Shown: piece by piece, positions 44,928 through 53,068 of the stretch
Layout of the letters: each line of letters opens with the position of its first letter
Position numbering within the stretch: the first letter of the stretch is position 1
Assembly: GCF_031454155.1 (NCBI RefSeq)
Contig: NZ_JAVDQG010000008.1
Span: 107,711 to 171,710, forward strand
Length of the DNA: 64,000 nucleotides
Direction of reading: 5' to 3'
From: Desmospora profundinema
GTDB lineage: Bacteria > Bacillota > Bacilli > Thermoactinomycetales > DSM-45169
Translations under genes and position numbers: made by a program
Notes under the pieces: model-generated
Seen by the model: only the letters and a program-made list of their open reading frames with translations
Database searches by the model: none
Told to the model about the DNA's origin: nothing

Positions 44928-45815
44928 ATGACGATTCAGTGGTTTCCGGGTCATATGGCGAAAGCCCGGCGGCAAGTGGAAGAGAAAATAAAACAAGTGG
45001 ATCTTGTACTGGAGCTGCTGGATGCCCGATTGCCGCTCTCCAGTCGCAATCCCCTCATCGATGAGGTGGTCAAGGACAAGCCGCGGGTCATTCTGCTTAC
45101 CAAGAGTGATCTAGCAGACCCGGAAGCCACCTCTGTCTGGAGTGAGGCATTCCGGAAAGACGGTGTGAAAGTGCTGCCCATCGATACACTCAGCGGCATC
45201 GGCATCAAGCGGATCCCTGCCATCAGCCGGGAATTGGTAAAAGAAAAGCTTGTGAGACAAGCTCAAAAAGGCATTCAGCACACGCGGATTCGGGCAATGG
45301 TGCTGGGAGTCCCCAACGTAGGCAAATCCGCACTGATTAACCGGTTATCCGGACGCAGTGTGGCCAAAACCGGTGATCGTCCCGGCGTTACACGCGCTCA
45401 ACAGTGGATCAAAGTGGGCGATGGAATGGAGTTGTTAGATACGCCTGGGATTTTGTGGCCCAAGTTTGAGGATAAAAAAGTGGGTTTGCGGTTGGCCGCA
45501 AGTGGCGCGATCAAGGAGGAAATCCTGCCGATCGAAGAGATTGGACTCTACCTGTTGTCTCGCTTGGGTCAATATTATCCTTCAAACCTAAAGGAACGCT
45601 ATAAGCTGGAAGACCCCTCCGCCGACGGCCTCGTTTTGCTGGAAGAAGTGGGGCGTCGGCGAGGTTGCATGAGGCGGGGCGGTGAAGTCGACCTGGAAAA
45701 AGCGGCGGAAGTGGTTTTGCGGGATTTCCGTTCCGGTCGTTTGGGACGGATCACGTTGGAACTTCCCGATGAAGGGGGGGACTACGAACTTGAAAGTGAA
45801 GGGAACGGTCCGTGA
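44928..45815 (+). CDS. rbgA: ribosome biogenesis GTPase RbgA (YlqF)
   Basis: 295 residues. Circularly permuted GTPase for late 50S assembly: TKSDLA (G4) near 61 comes before GVPNVGKSALINRLSG (G1) near 127 and DTPGILWPKFED (G3) near 172. ATG 44928 gives MTIQWFPGHMAKARRQ, the family start. Overlaps rnhB by 26 nt. Confidence 0.95.
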   Translation: MTIQWFPGHMAKARRQVEEKIKQVDLVLELLDARLPLSSRNPLIDEVVKDKPRVILLTKSDLADPEATSVWSEAFRKDGVKVLPIDTLSGIGIKRIPAISRELVKEKLVRQAQKGIQHTRIRAMVLGVPNVGKSALINRLSGRSVAKTGDRPGVTRAQQWIKVGDGMELLDTPGILWPKFEDKKVGLRLAASGAIKEEILPIEEIGLYLLSRLGQYYPSNLKERYKLEDPSADGLVLLEEVGRRRGCMRRGGEVDLEKAAEVVLRDFRSGRLGRITLELPDEGGDYELESEGNGP

Positions 45816-46584
45816 AATCGCGGAACGCCTGGAACGCGGGGAGTTACCGGATGGCGGGTTGGATATCCTGAAGCAGGATCCCCGGGCAGGGGTTCGTCGG
45901 CTGGTTCAGGTTTACCAACGGCGTGAGGAACGACAGCGAGAAGAGGAACGCCGGATCCGGCAGATGTGGCAGTTTGAACGTACATACCGAGGGAGGGGTT
46001 GCCGCTTTATCGCCGGGCTGGACGAAGCCGGGCGTGGCCCGCTGGCCGGACCGGTGGTGGCAGCGGCTGTCATCCTGCCTGAAGATTTTGACGCGACCGG
46101 CCTGAACGACTCAAAAAAACTGACGGTGGAAGAACGGTTAACTTTACGCCGGCGGATCCAGGAGAAGGCCCTGTCGGTGGCGGTCGGCATGGTGGACCAC
46201 CACTACATTGATAAGCACAATATCCTGCAAGCCACCTATGAAGCGATGCGGCGGGCTTTGGCCGGTCTGGACCCGGTTCCCGATCAACTGCTTACGGATG
46301 CCGTCCGGATTCCGGGTGTCTCCATACCCCAGGAACCCATTGTCAAAGGGGACGCCCTCAGCCATTCCATCGCAGCTGCTTCCATTGTAGCCAAGACGGA
46401 GCGGGACGCTTGGATGCTGCGGGAGGGTGCCCGCTACCCTGAGTACGGATTTGAACGCCACATGGGGTACGGCACACCGGATCATCTGACTGCCCTGGAT
46501 CGGTGGGGGCCTTGCCCGATTCACCGCAGGAGTTTTGCTCCGGTGGGAGAGCGGATCGGCGTGAAGCCGGAAGGAGGAAGGTGA
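45790..46584 (+). CDS. rnhB: ribonuclease HII
   Basis: 264 residues. Removes ribonucleotides from DNA. N-terminal extension as in Bacillus, then GLDEAGRGPLAGPVVAAAV near 77-95 with two catalytic acidic residues, DSKKL near 108, and the later acidic residue in LLTDAVRIPG. TTG 45790 follows GAAGGGGGGAC by 8 nt; GTG 45796 is another option. Confidence 0.93.
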   Translation: MKVKGTVREIAERLERGELPDGGLDILKQDPRAGVRRLVQVYQRREERQREEERRIRQMWQFERTYRGRGCRFIAGLDEAGRGPLAGPVVAAAVILPEDFDATGLNDSKKLTVEERLTLRRRIQEKALSVAVGMVDHHYIDKHNILQATYEAMRRALAGLDPVPDQLLTDAVRIPGVSIPQEPIVKGDALSHSIAAASIVAKTERDAWMLREGARYPEYGFERHMGYGTPDHLTALDRWGPCPIHRRSFAPVGERIGVKPEGGR

Positions 46585-46949
46585 TGGCCGACCGTCGCAA
46601 GGTAACGGGTCGCATCGGCGAAGTCTATGCTGTTCGCAGACTTACGCGACTAGGCTGGCGAATTTTGGAGACCAACTGGCGAACCCGATTGGGGGAACTG
46701 GATATCATTGCCCGGGATGGGGACGGAACACTGGTGGTGGTGGAAGTGCGCACCACCCGGAGTCGCCGTTTCGGGTACGGTTTTCAATCGGTTGATTTCA
46801 GAAAACAGCGTCAAGTCAGGAAATTGGCTCTCCACTATATCCAAACACGGGGGTGGGAGGGAGAACCGGTGCGGATCGACGTGATCTCGGTCCTGTTATC
46901 TCCCCAGAACCAACCGATACAGATGGATCATTTGCGGGGAGCTTTTTAA
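46584..46949 (+). CDS. yraN: YraN family endonuclease-like protein (UPF0102)
   Basis: 121 residues. Predicted nuclease fold: GRIGEVYAVRRLTRLGWRILETNWRTRLGELDII, and VVVEVRTTRSRRFGYG carries the ExK-like site (here E-V-R). ATG 46584 overlaps the rnhB stop by 1 bp. In many Firmicutes comM and dprA follow; here comM is about 10 kb downstream. Confidence 0.9.
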   Translation: MADRRKVTGRIGEVYAVRRLTRLGWRILETNWRTRLGELDIIARDGDGTLVVVEVRTTRSRRFGYGFQSVDFRKQRQVRKLALHYIQTRGWEGEPVRIDVISVLLSPQNQPIQMDHLRGAF

Positions 46950-46970
46950 GATGTGTTGTTGGAACAATCC

Positions 46971-47021
46971 GTTGGGCGAGATCCTTGGCGGGAAAAATGG
47001 AATGGATCAGACAGCCCCTAG
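46971..47021 (-). repeat. dispersed repeat copy after yraN
   Basis: On the minus strand it starts CTAGGGGCTGTCTGATCCAT and continues to CTCGCCC at 46971. The GGGCGAGATCC end also occurs in the copy at 39731. Confidence 0.55.
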
Positions 47022-47047
47022 AGGTGTCAGATCCATCACCCAACATC

Positions 47048-47080
47048 AAAAAAGCTGCGCCGGATGGAACCGGGCGCAGC
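47048..47080 (-). terminator. terminator for the minus-strand gene at 47102
   Basis: GCTGCGCC/GGCGCAGC stem; six T on the minus strand follow it. Confidence 0.88.
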
Positions 47081-47101
47081 GGGTGTCTGGAGGCTGAAGC
47101 A

Positions 47102-47680
47102 TCAGACCGCCTCCAGATGTGTATTTAACAGATCCTGATACAAATCGTCTCCACCGATATGGACGCGCAGGGAAACTTCGTCCCGGCCGTGTTCCTGCCA
47201 TTGATACAGCTGCTGAAATACGAGGTAGATGCACTTTTTCACTTCGATATGGGGATAAAGTTTGATGTCGACGAACTGGCTGTACAAATTACGTTCTTCT
47301 ACTCGGTGGCTGGCCACTTTCATCACGGCAAAGGTCTGCTCCAGACCGCGAAGCAGATACGTCAGCCACTCCGGTCGGGATTCGATCCCCTCTTCATCAA
47401 GGAAATGGATGGTAAACCCCATCATCGGATAACGGTGAATGTCGTCGGATGTGTAGTTGGCATCTTCCTGATTGGTGGCGTCGTACAGAAAGAACTCCAG
47501 ATGGTATTTATGAGAAGTAGCCGGTTGCGACTTCTTTTTTTGTTGCATTTGTTGCCGCAGGCGCAGCTCGTCGTTTTCCTTTCGTAAGCGCTCCATTTCG
47601 TGATAGAGCCGCTTCAGATCGTCAGGTTGGGCCGGCCTAGTCGGTGCGGAATCAAACGCCCTCTTGAACCATGAAATCAT
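47102..47680 (-). CDS. hypothetical protein with N-terminal coiled coil
   Basis: 192 residues. Residues 20-50 form a charged coiled coil (LKRLYHEMERLRKENDELRLRQQMQQKKK). The rest looks like a mixed alpha/beta domain (HKYHLEFFLYDATNQED, YLLRGLEQTFAVMKVASHRVEERNLYSQF). No signal or membrane segment. No family recognised. It is a single gene against the direction of its neighbours, with its own terminator. GAGGGAGGG lies before the ATG. Confidence 0.72.
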   Translation of the reverse strand: MISWFKRAFDSAPTRPAQPDDLKRLYHEMERLRKENDELRLRQQMQQKKKSQPATSHKYHLEFFLYDATNQEDANYTSDDIHRYPMMGFTIHFLDEEGIESRPEWLTYLLRGLEQTFAVMKVASHRVEERNLYSQFVDIKLYPHIEVKKCIYLVFQQLYQWQEHGRDEVSLRVHIGGDDLYQDLLNTHLEAV

Positions 47681-47977
47681 GGGGACCCTCCCTCCTTCGA
47701 AGCCTTGTCCATTTTATTATAAAGCATGAACCCGCTGGGAAAAAGGAGGATCCGGCGAGAAAGAGGCCGAATCAGGGAGATTGCCCTCTTGTCAAACATT
47801 TGATGGAAACAAAGGAACGGCATGGGGGTGAAGAAATCTTCAGCCCTGTTAGCCGTATTTAACGATTGGTATCAAAACCTATTAAAAAATGGTGGCATTT
47901 TATGCGAAAGCATAGCGGGTGAAACTCTATGTGTTAAGCTTTTGTAGAAGAGACATCACCCAGAAAGGCTGGAGCAT

Positions 47978-48751
47978 ATGTCCCACGATTGGTACCAAAT
48001 CGAGCAAATCGATCCTCGTACGTATACCATCCATGAAGCCGACTATCGAGAAAAGACCAATCAATATCTCCTGATTGGAAAAGAGCGTGCCCTTCTGTTT
48101 GATTCAGGCTCAGGCAAGAGGGGAATCCGATCCATCGTCCGGGAGCTGACGGATCTGCCGGTCACGTTGTTCGGCTCTCACGTTCATTATGATCATATTG
48201 GGAACCACCATGAATTTGATCACATCGCGATGGCCGATCTGCCGATTAATCATATGCAAATGTCGGAGGATCAGTTTGTACCCCGGTGGAGCATGCGATT
48301 AACTCCAAAACGCCATCGCTTCCGGATCTCAGAGTGGTGGCCGATTGGAGAAACGATCGATCTGGGGGATAGACCCGTCGAGTGGGTTCACTTGCCCGGC
48401 CACTCGGAAGACTCAGTCGGTCTGATCGACCGCCGACATGGGCTTCTATTGGTGGGGGATTTATTGTATCAGGGACCGTTAATCGCTTTTTGGCCTACCG
48501 CCAGCGTTTCAGATTATTTGAAAAGTGCGGCCTCCTTATCCAAACGTTATGATGGAGAAAGGATTCTGGGGGGACACTTTCCTGAACCGGTTCAGCCGGA
48601 CCAATTATCCTCCCTGGTGGAAGCCTGTGAAAAAGCCTTGGATGACAGCAGGAAAAAACGCTGGATCCCCCCGTTGTCCAAGTTTCAATACCAAGAAACC
48701 ACGCTTTATATCAGCCGGTCGGCCTATTTGCGATCCAGCTGCTCTACATAA
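47978..48751 (+). CDS. MBL fold metallo-hydrolase
   Basis: 257 residues. Metal-binding HVHYDHIGN near 68-76 (HxHxDH), later His in LPGHSED near 148 and Asp in LLVGDLLYQG near 166, His in GGHFPEP near 205. Related to glyoxalase II/lactonase-type hydrolases; substrate unknown. AGAAAGGCTGGAG is upstream. Single-gene unit with a hairpin after it. Confidence 0.88.
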   Translation: MSHDWYQIEQIDPRTYTIHEADYREKTNQYLLIGKERALLFDSGSGKRGIRSIVRELTDLPVTLFGSHVHYDHIGNHHEFDHIAMADLPINHMQMSEDQFVPRWSMRLTPKRHRFRISEWWPIGETIDLGDRPVEWVHLPGHSEDSVGLIDRRHGLLLVGDLLYQGPLIAFWPTASVSDYLKSAASLSKRYDGERILGGHFPEPVQPDQLSSLVEACEKALDDSRKKRWIPPLSKFQYQETTLYISRSAYLRSSCST

Positions 48752-48826
48752 GCTCTTCAAATGATGCTTTGCCGGAGCGTTTTTAAGATCAAAGAAGAAT
48801 AAGAGAGGATGTCCCGGATTCACCCT

Positions 48827-48857
48827 AGGGGACGGCATGGTGCGCCGTCCTCTTTAT
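48827..48857. terminator. terminator after the metallo-hydrolase gene
   Basis: GGGGACGGC/GCCGTCCTC stem around ATGGTGC, followed by TTTATA. Serves the two convergent genes. Confidence 0.75.
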
Positions 48858-48882
48858 ATGGGAAGGTGGATCAATAATTGTT

Positions 48883-49014
48883 TCATTCTCCGACAAGTCC
48901 GAGCCGTTCTAGGTACTCCAACTCACTTTCTAACACACGGCTTACGATATTGCTGTCGATACCGGTTTGCTTAGAAATCCATCGTACCATTTCCTCATGA
49001 TCGACGGTAACCAT
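48883..49014 (-). CDS. small protein, 43 residues, HTH-like
   Basis: ATG at 49014, with GGGGGTGAAAGG upstream. The peptide reads MVTVDHEEMVRWISKQTGID then a helix SNIVSRVLESELEYLERLGL and GE at the end. Acidic, two or three helices, looks like a truncated winged helix or a partner-binding helical hairpin. Convergent with the metallo-hydrolase. Not recognised; good codon use and ribosome binding site argue that it is real. Confidence 0.55.
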   Translation of the reverse strand: MVTVDHEEMVRWISKQTGIDSNIVSRVLESELEYLERLGLVGE

Positions 49015-49156
49015 ATCCCTTTCACCCCCTCTGTGCTTTCCCCTTGTCCTCGAATATCAGGGGTAGCTATATATGAATATTGTATATATAAATATACTGA
49101 CTGACTAGGGGGGTGACATTAAATACTACAAACGTAATACCGAAGAAGTCATTCCT

Positions 49157-49375
49157 TTATTTTTTCAACAACAGATAGATAAAATAGGGGCCTCCGATGA
49201 GTGCGACCATAATCCCTGCGGGAATACCATCGGGATCGACTACATTTCTTCCGATGGTGTCTCCAAATAAGAGCAGCCATCCACTTATCAGGATGGCGAC
49301 CGGGGATCGATAATTGATGGCGCGGCTCCACCCACGCATTTGCCATATGCGGAGCCATCAGTCCGAAAAAGGGGC
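49157..49375 (-). pseudogene. FecCD-type iron ABC transporter permease remnant
   Basis: The C-terminal 70 residues of a siderophore permease are recognisable in two frames. First frame (from 49375): FGLMAPHMANAWVEPRHQLSIPG. After a frameshift near 49308: SPVAILISGWLLLFGDTIGR, VVDPDGIPAGIMVALIGGPYF and LLLKK. Ends at TAA 49157. Everything N-terminal is missing. Confidence 0.8.
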
Positions 49376-49424
49376 AAGGAGAGGAGCGTCATGGATCACT
49401 TATTTTATTATTTAAAAATATCAG

Positions 49425-49440
49425 AATTGGTATAGACATC
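49425..49440 (+). promoter_or_regulatory. NagR/DasR-like operator upstream of the chitinases
   Basis: AATTGGTATAGACATC matches the GntR-type NagR (YvoA)/DasR site core TTGGTATAGAC. These regulators respond to aminosugar phosphates and control chitin use, which fits the genes downstream. No nagR is in the window. Confidence 0.55.
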
Positions 49441-49527
49441 TGTACCTATCTGTAATAAACTCCAAGGCAGAAGAGATTTCATGATCCATTGTCGAAACGG
49501 AGGGGATATACATAGAGTATTATTTTT

Positions 49528-49541
49528 TGAAAGCGCTTACG
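49528..49541 (+). promoter_or_regulatory. catabolite response element (CcpA site)
   Basis: TGAAAGCGCTTACG matches the cre consensus TGWAANCGNTNWCA at all but the last position. It is 52 bp upstream of the first chitinase start, a position for repression by CcpA when sugars are plentiful. Confidence 0.7.
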
Positions 49542-49592
49542 ATTCTACGAAGTCCGTTTCTTTCGTAACCATGTTGAGGGAGGGAGCCCATA

Positions 49593-51152
49593 ATGGGAGC
49601 AAAACGGACAAGTCCCCCACGGAAGATGGCGAGGAAGACAGTCGTATTTGCGCTGGTATTTACGTTGCTCTTGGGGATGATTCCGCTGCAAGTAAGCGCA
49701 GGGGCGACATGGCAGCCGGGAGTGGCTTACAGCAAAGGGGATCGGGTTACTTACCAGGGCAGTCTCTATGAATGCCTCCAGGCTCATACCTCGCAGGATG
49801 GATGGGAGCCGGATCGCGTGCCGGCGCTGTGGAAGGCAGTGGACGGAACTCCCGGAGAGGATCGGGAGGCCCCCAGCAGACCGACGGGCTTAACCGTCAC
49901 GGCCAAGACAGATACGAGTGTGAGTCTGAGCTGGAACCCGTCACGGGACAACGTGGGTGTGACCGGATACGACATCGATCGGGACGATGTTCGGGCGGGA
50001 ACGACGACGGGAACGTCCCACAGAGTGACGGGCTTACAGCCGGATACGACCTACACCTTTACCGTCCGGGCGAAGGATGCCGCCGGAAATGAGTCGGAAG
50101 CCAGCGAGGCGGTGAGAGTGAAGACGGAGCCCGGCGGGGAGATTCGCAACGGCAAACTTCTCATCGGGTATTGGCATAACTTTGACAACGGATCCGGGTT
50201 TATCCGTCTGCGGGATGTGTCTGACCATTATGATGTGATCCATGTTGCCTTTGCCGAACCGGTCGGCGGATCCACCAGCGGCAACATCGGCTTTGCGCCG
50301 TACAATCACAGCAAGGAAGCCATGAAAGCGGATATCGCTTTTCTGCAATCGCAAGGGAAAAAAGTGTTGATCTCCATCGGAGGGGAAAAAGGGCAGGTTC
50401 AGTTGACCACGACCCAGGCCCGGGATCGTTTTGTCCAATCCGTCATTTCCATTATCGAAGAATACGGATTTGACGGGATGGATATCGACTTGGAAGGACA
50501 CTCGCTCTATCTGAACCCAGGGGATACGGATATCAACCGCCCCACCACCCCGGTGATCACCAACCTGATTTCAGCGATCCGTCAGATCCATCACCATTTT
50601 GGCGACTCCTTCGTCTTAACCATGGCACCGGAAACCTTTTTCGTGCAAGTAGGGTACACCCATTATGGCGGAAACGGCAATGGTGTGGACAACCGTGCCG
50701 GCGCTTATCTTCCGGTAATCCATCAGTTGCGGGACATTTTGTCCTGGCTGCAGGTCCAACATTACAATTCGGGCCCGGTGATGGCTTTGGACAATGAGTA
50801 CTACCACATGGGGAATGCGGACTTCCATGTCGCCATGGCTGAAATGGTGTTGCAAGGCTTTCCCGTTGGCCGCAACCCGGATCATGTTTTCCCGCCTTTA
50901 AGGCCGGAGCAGGTGGTCATCGGTTTGCCTGCCAGCGTAAACGCAGGCAACGGTTATACCTCCACGCAAGAGGTACACAAAGCCCTAGACTACCTGATCC
51001 AAGGGAAATCCTTCGGAGGGCGGTATCAGCTCAGAAACAGCAATGGATACTCCGCTTTTCGAGGGTTGATGACGTGGTCGATCAACTGGGACCGATTTAA
51101 TGGGTTTGAGTTTTCCGATCATCACCGTGCTTATCTGGATCGCCTGCCGTGA
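49593..51152 (+). CDS. secreted chitinase: CBM5/12-like, FN3 and GH18 domains
   Basis: 519 residues. Signal peptide to about residue 37 (FALVFTLLLGMIPLQVSA). Carbohydrate-binding domain 40-80 (WQPGVAYSKGDRVTYQGSLY ... LWK), FN3 domain 92-178 (PTGLTVTAKTDTSVSLSW), GH18 barrel 190-515. Catalytic DxxDxDxE is FDGMDIDLEG near 293, with LQVQHYNSG near 383. Cleaves chitin outside the cell. ATG 49593 after GAGGGAGGGAG. Paralog of the next gene. Confidence 0.93.
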   Translation: MGAKRTSPPRKMARKTVVFALVFTLLLGMIPLQVSAGATWQPGVAYSKGDRVTYQGSLYECLQAHTSQDGWEPDRVPALWKAVDGTPGEDREAPSRPTGLTVTAKTDTSVSLSWNPSRDNVGVTGYDIDRDDVRAGTTTGTSHRVTGLQPDTTYTFTVRAKDAAGNESEASEAVRVKTEPGGEIRNGKLLIGYWHNFDNGSGFIRLRDVSDHYDVIHVAFAEPVGGSTSGNIGFAPYNHSKEAMKADIAFLQSQGKKVLISIGGEKGQVQLTTTQARDRFVQSVISIIEEYGFDGMDIDLEGHSLYLNPGDTDINRPTTPVITNLISAIRQIHHHFGDSFVLTMAPETFFVQVGYTHYGGNGNGVDNRAGAYLPVIHQLRDILSWLQVQHYNSGPVMALDNEYYHMGNADFHVAMAEMVLQGFPVGRNPDHVFPPLRPEQVVIGLPASVNAGNGYTSTQEVHKALDYLIQGKSFGGRYQLRNSNGYSAFRGLMTWSINWDRFNGFEFSDHHRAYLDRLP

Positions 51153-51235
51153 TTTCCGAAAAGAAGCAAGATTCCATAAACATAAATAACAAAATATTCT
51201 ATTCTTTCAAACATGGTGAAAGGGGAGGAAGCAGT

Positions 51236-52759
51236 ATGGGGATGAAATGGACAAGCTTCCAACGGGGAATGGTGCTTACGTTGGTTTTAACGCTGCTATT
51301 GGGGATGATTCCGCTTCAGGCCAGTGCTGCCGAGCAATGGCAACCGAAAGTGGCCTACAGCAAAGGGGATCGGGTTACTTACCAGGGCAGTCTCTATGAA
51401 TGCCTCCAGGCTCATACTTCACAGGATGGATGGGAGCCGGATCGCGTTCCGGCGTTGTGGAAGGCGGTGGAGGGATCGCCTGAAGAGGATCAAGAGGCAC
51501 CCAGTAGGCCGACGGGCTTAACCGTCACGACCAAGACAGATACGAGTGTGAGTCTGAGCTGGAATCCGTCACGGGACAACGTGGGCGTGACCGGATACGA
51601 CATCGATCGGGACGGTGTTCGGGCGGGGACAACGACGGGCACTTCATACCGGGTGACGGGTTTGCAGCCGGATACGACTTACACCTTTACCGTCAAAGCG
51701 AAGGATGCCGCCGGAAATGAGTCGGAAGCAAGCGAGGCGGTGCGGGTGAAGACGGAGCCTGGCGGGGAGATTCGCAACGGCAAACTGCTTATCGGGTATT
51801 GGCACAATTTTGACAATGGATCCAGCGTCATTCGCCTGCGGGATGTTTCGCCCCGGTATGACGTCATTCATGTCGCGTTTGCGGAACCGACCGGCCGCGT
51901 TCCAGGGGAGATGGGTTTCACCCCTTTTAATGCGACCACGGAGGAATTTAAAGCGGATGTGGAATATCTCAAAAGCCGAGGCAAAAAAGTAGTGATCTCG
52001 ATCGGCGGGGCCAACGCCCATGTCCGGTTGGAAAACAGCGCACAGCGAGAGCAATTTGTCCGTTCCATGACGGAGATCATCCAAACGTATGGGTTTTCCG
52101 GAATGGACATCGACCTGGAGGGAAGTTCGCTGTCCCTGGACGGTGGAGACACGGATTTTCGCAACCCGACCACGCCTGCCATCACCCATATGATTGCCGC
52201 CGTTCAATCGATTCGCAGCCGGTTTGGATCCGACTTCGTTTTGACGATGGCCCCGGAAACGGCATATGTCCAAGGGGGGTACAGCGCCTATGGCGGTCCT
52301 TGGGGAGCGTATCTGCCCGTGATTCACGCCTTGCGAAACGAGCTGACGTTCATCCATGTACAACATTACAATTCCGGACCGATGACCGCATTGGACGGCC
52401 GTGTTTATTCCCAGGGAACCGCCGATTTCCAAGTGGCGATGGCGGAGATGTTGTTGCATGGTTTCCCGGTGGCCCATAACCCCAATCAAATCTTTCCGCC
52501 TCTACGGGAAGACCAGGTGGCGTTCGGTCTGCCGGCCACTGCTTCTGCAGCGCCTTCAGGGGGATACTTGGCATCGGCGGAGATCGAAAAGGCGCTTCGC
52601 TATTTGGCCAAAGGAGAATCCTTCGGAGGGAGTTACCGTCTGCAAAAGCCGGGTGGTTATCCGGCTTTCCGAGGGGTGATGACATGGTCCATCAACTGGG
52701 ATCGGGCGTCGAGGGATGCCTTCTCTTCCTCTGTCCGCCGCTACCTGGATGGGTTGTAA
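51236..52759 (+). CDS. secreted chitinase, tandem paralog
   Basis: 507 residues, same layout as the upstream gene: signal peptide 1-32 (MIPLQASA), carbohydrate-binding domain, FN3, GH18. The catalytic motif is FSGMDIDLEG. The first 460 bp of coding sequence after the signal are nearly identical to the first gene at DNA level, while the GH18 part has diverged strongly, suggesting gene conversion or domain exchange. AAAGGGGAGG before ATG 51236; ATG 51242 also possible. 84 nt behind the first gene without a terminator. Confidence 0.93.
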   Translation: MGMKWTSFQRGMVLTLVLTLLLGMIPLQASAAEQWQPKVAYSKGDRVTYQGSLYECLQAHTSQDGWEPDRVPALWKAVEGSPEEDQEAPSRPTGLTVTTKTDTSVSLSWNPSRDNVGVTGYDIDRDGVRAGTTTGTSYRVTGLQPDTTYTFTVKAKDAAGNESEASEAVRVKTEPGGEIRNGKLLIGYWHNFDNGSSVIRLRDVSPRYDVIHVAFAEPTGRVPGEMGFTPFNATTEEFKADVEYLKSRGKKVVISIGGANAHVRLENSAQREQFVRSMTEIIQTYGFSGMDIDLEGSSLSLDGGDTDFRNPTTPAITHMIAAVQSIRSRFGSDFVLTMAPETAYVQGGYSAYGGPWGAYLPVIHALRNELTFIHVQHYNSGPMTALDGRVYSQGTADFQVAMAEMLLHGFPVAHNPNQIFPPLREDQVAFGLPATASAAPSGGYLASAEIEKALRYLAKGESFGGSYRLQKPGGYPAFRGVMTWSINWDRASRDAFSSSVRRYLDGL

Positions 52760-52787
52760 TAGAAAGAGGAAGCCTCACCCAGCTTGA

Positions 52788-52904
52788 TGACAAACCTACT
52801 GGGATGGTTAATAAACAGGGAGGGGTGGTTTTCCGGCGAGCGACTTGCCACGCATTGGAGCGGAGACGGAAAACCTCCCCGACCGTCCCGTGATGGGTTT
52901 GTCA
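52788..52904 (+). ncRNA. 117-nt nested hairpin downstream of the chitinase pair
   Basis: Three stems share one axis: TGACAAACC/GGTTTGTCA (9 bp), GGGATGG/CCGTCCC (7 bp, one wobble) and GGGG-t-GGTTTTCC/GGAAAACC-t-CCCC (12 bp). The apical loop has 33 nt. A normal terminator follows at 52914. It may be a 3'-UTR RNA, an RNase III substrate, or a MITE-like palindromic element. Confidence 0.55.
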
Positions 52905-52913
52905 GCAGCCTCA

Positions 52914-52936
52914 CCGCCCCTATGGGGCGGTTTTTT
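52914..52936 (+). terminator. chitinase operon terminator
   Basis: CCGCCCC/GGGGCGG stem, TAT loop, six T. Confidence 0.93.
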
Positions 52937-53068
52937 CATGATGGTTTTCCTCTAGATTAGGAATCTGGAGACAGCAGGATGGTTTTGGAATATTCTCATC
53001 CTTATATCTTTTCTTCTTTCACGGTACAATAGGGAACAAACGCACGTGTTGCGACCGGGGGAACGCAT

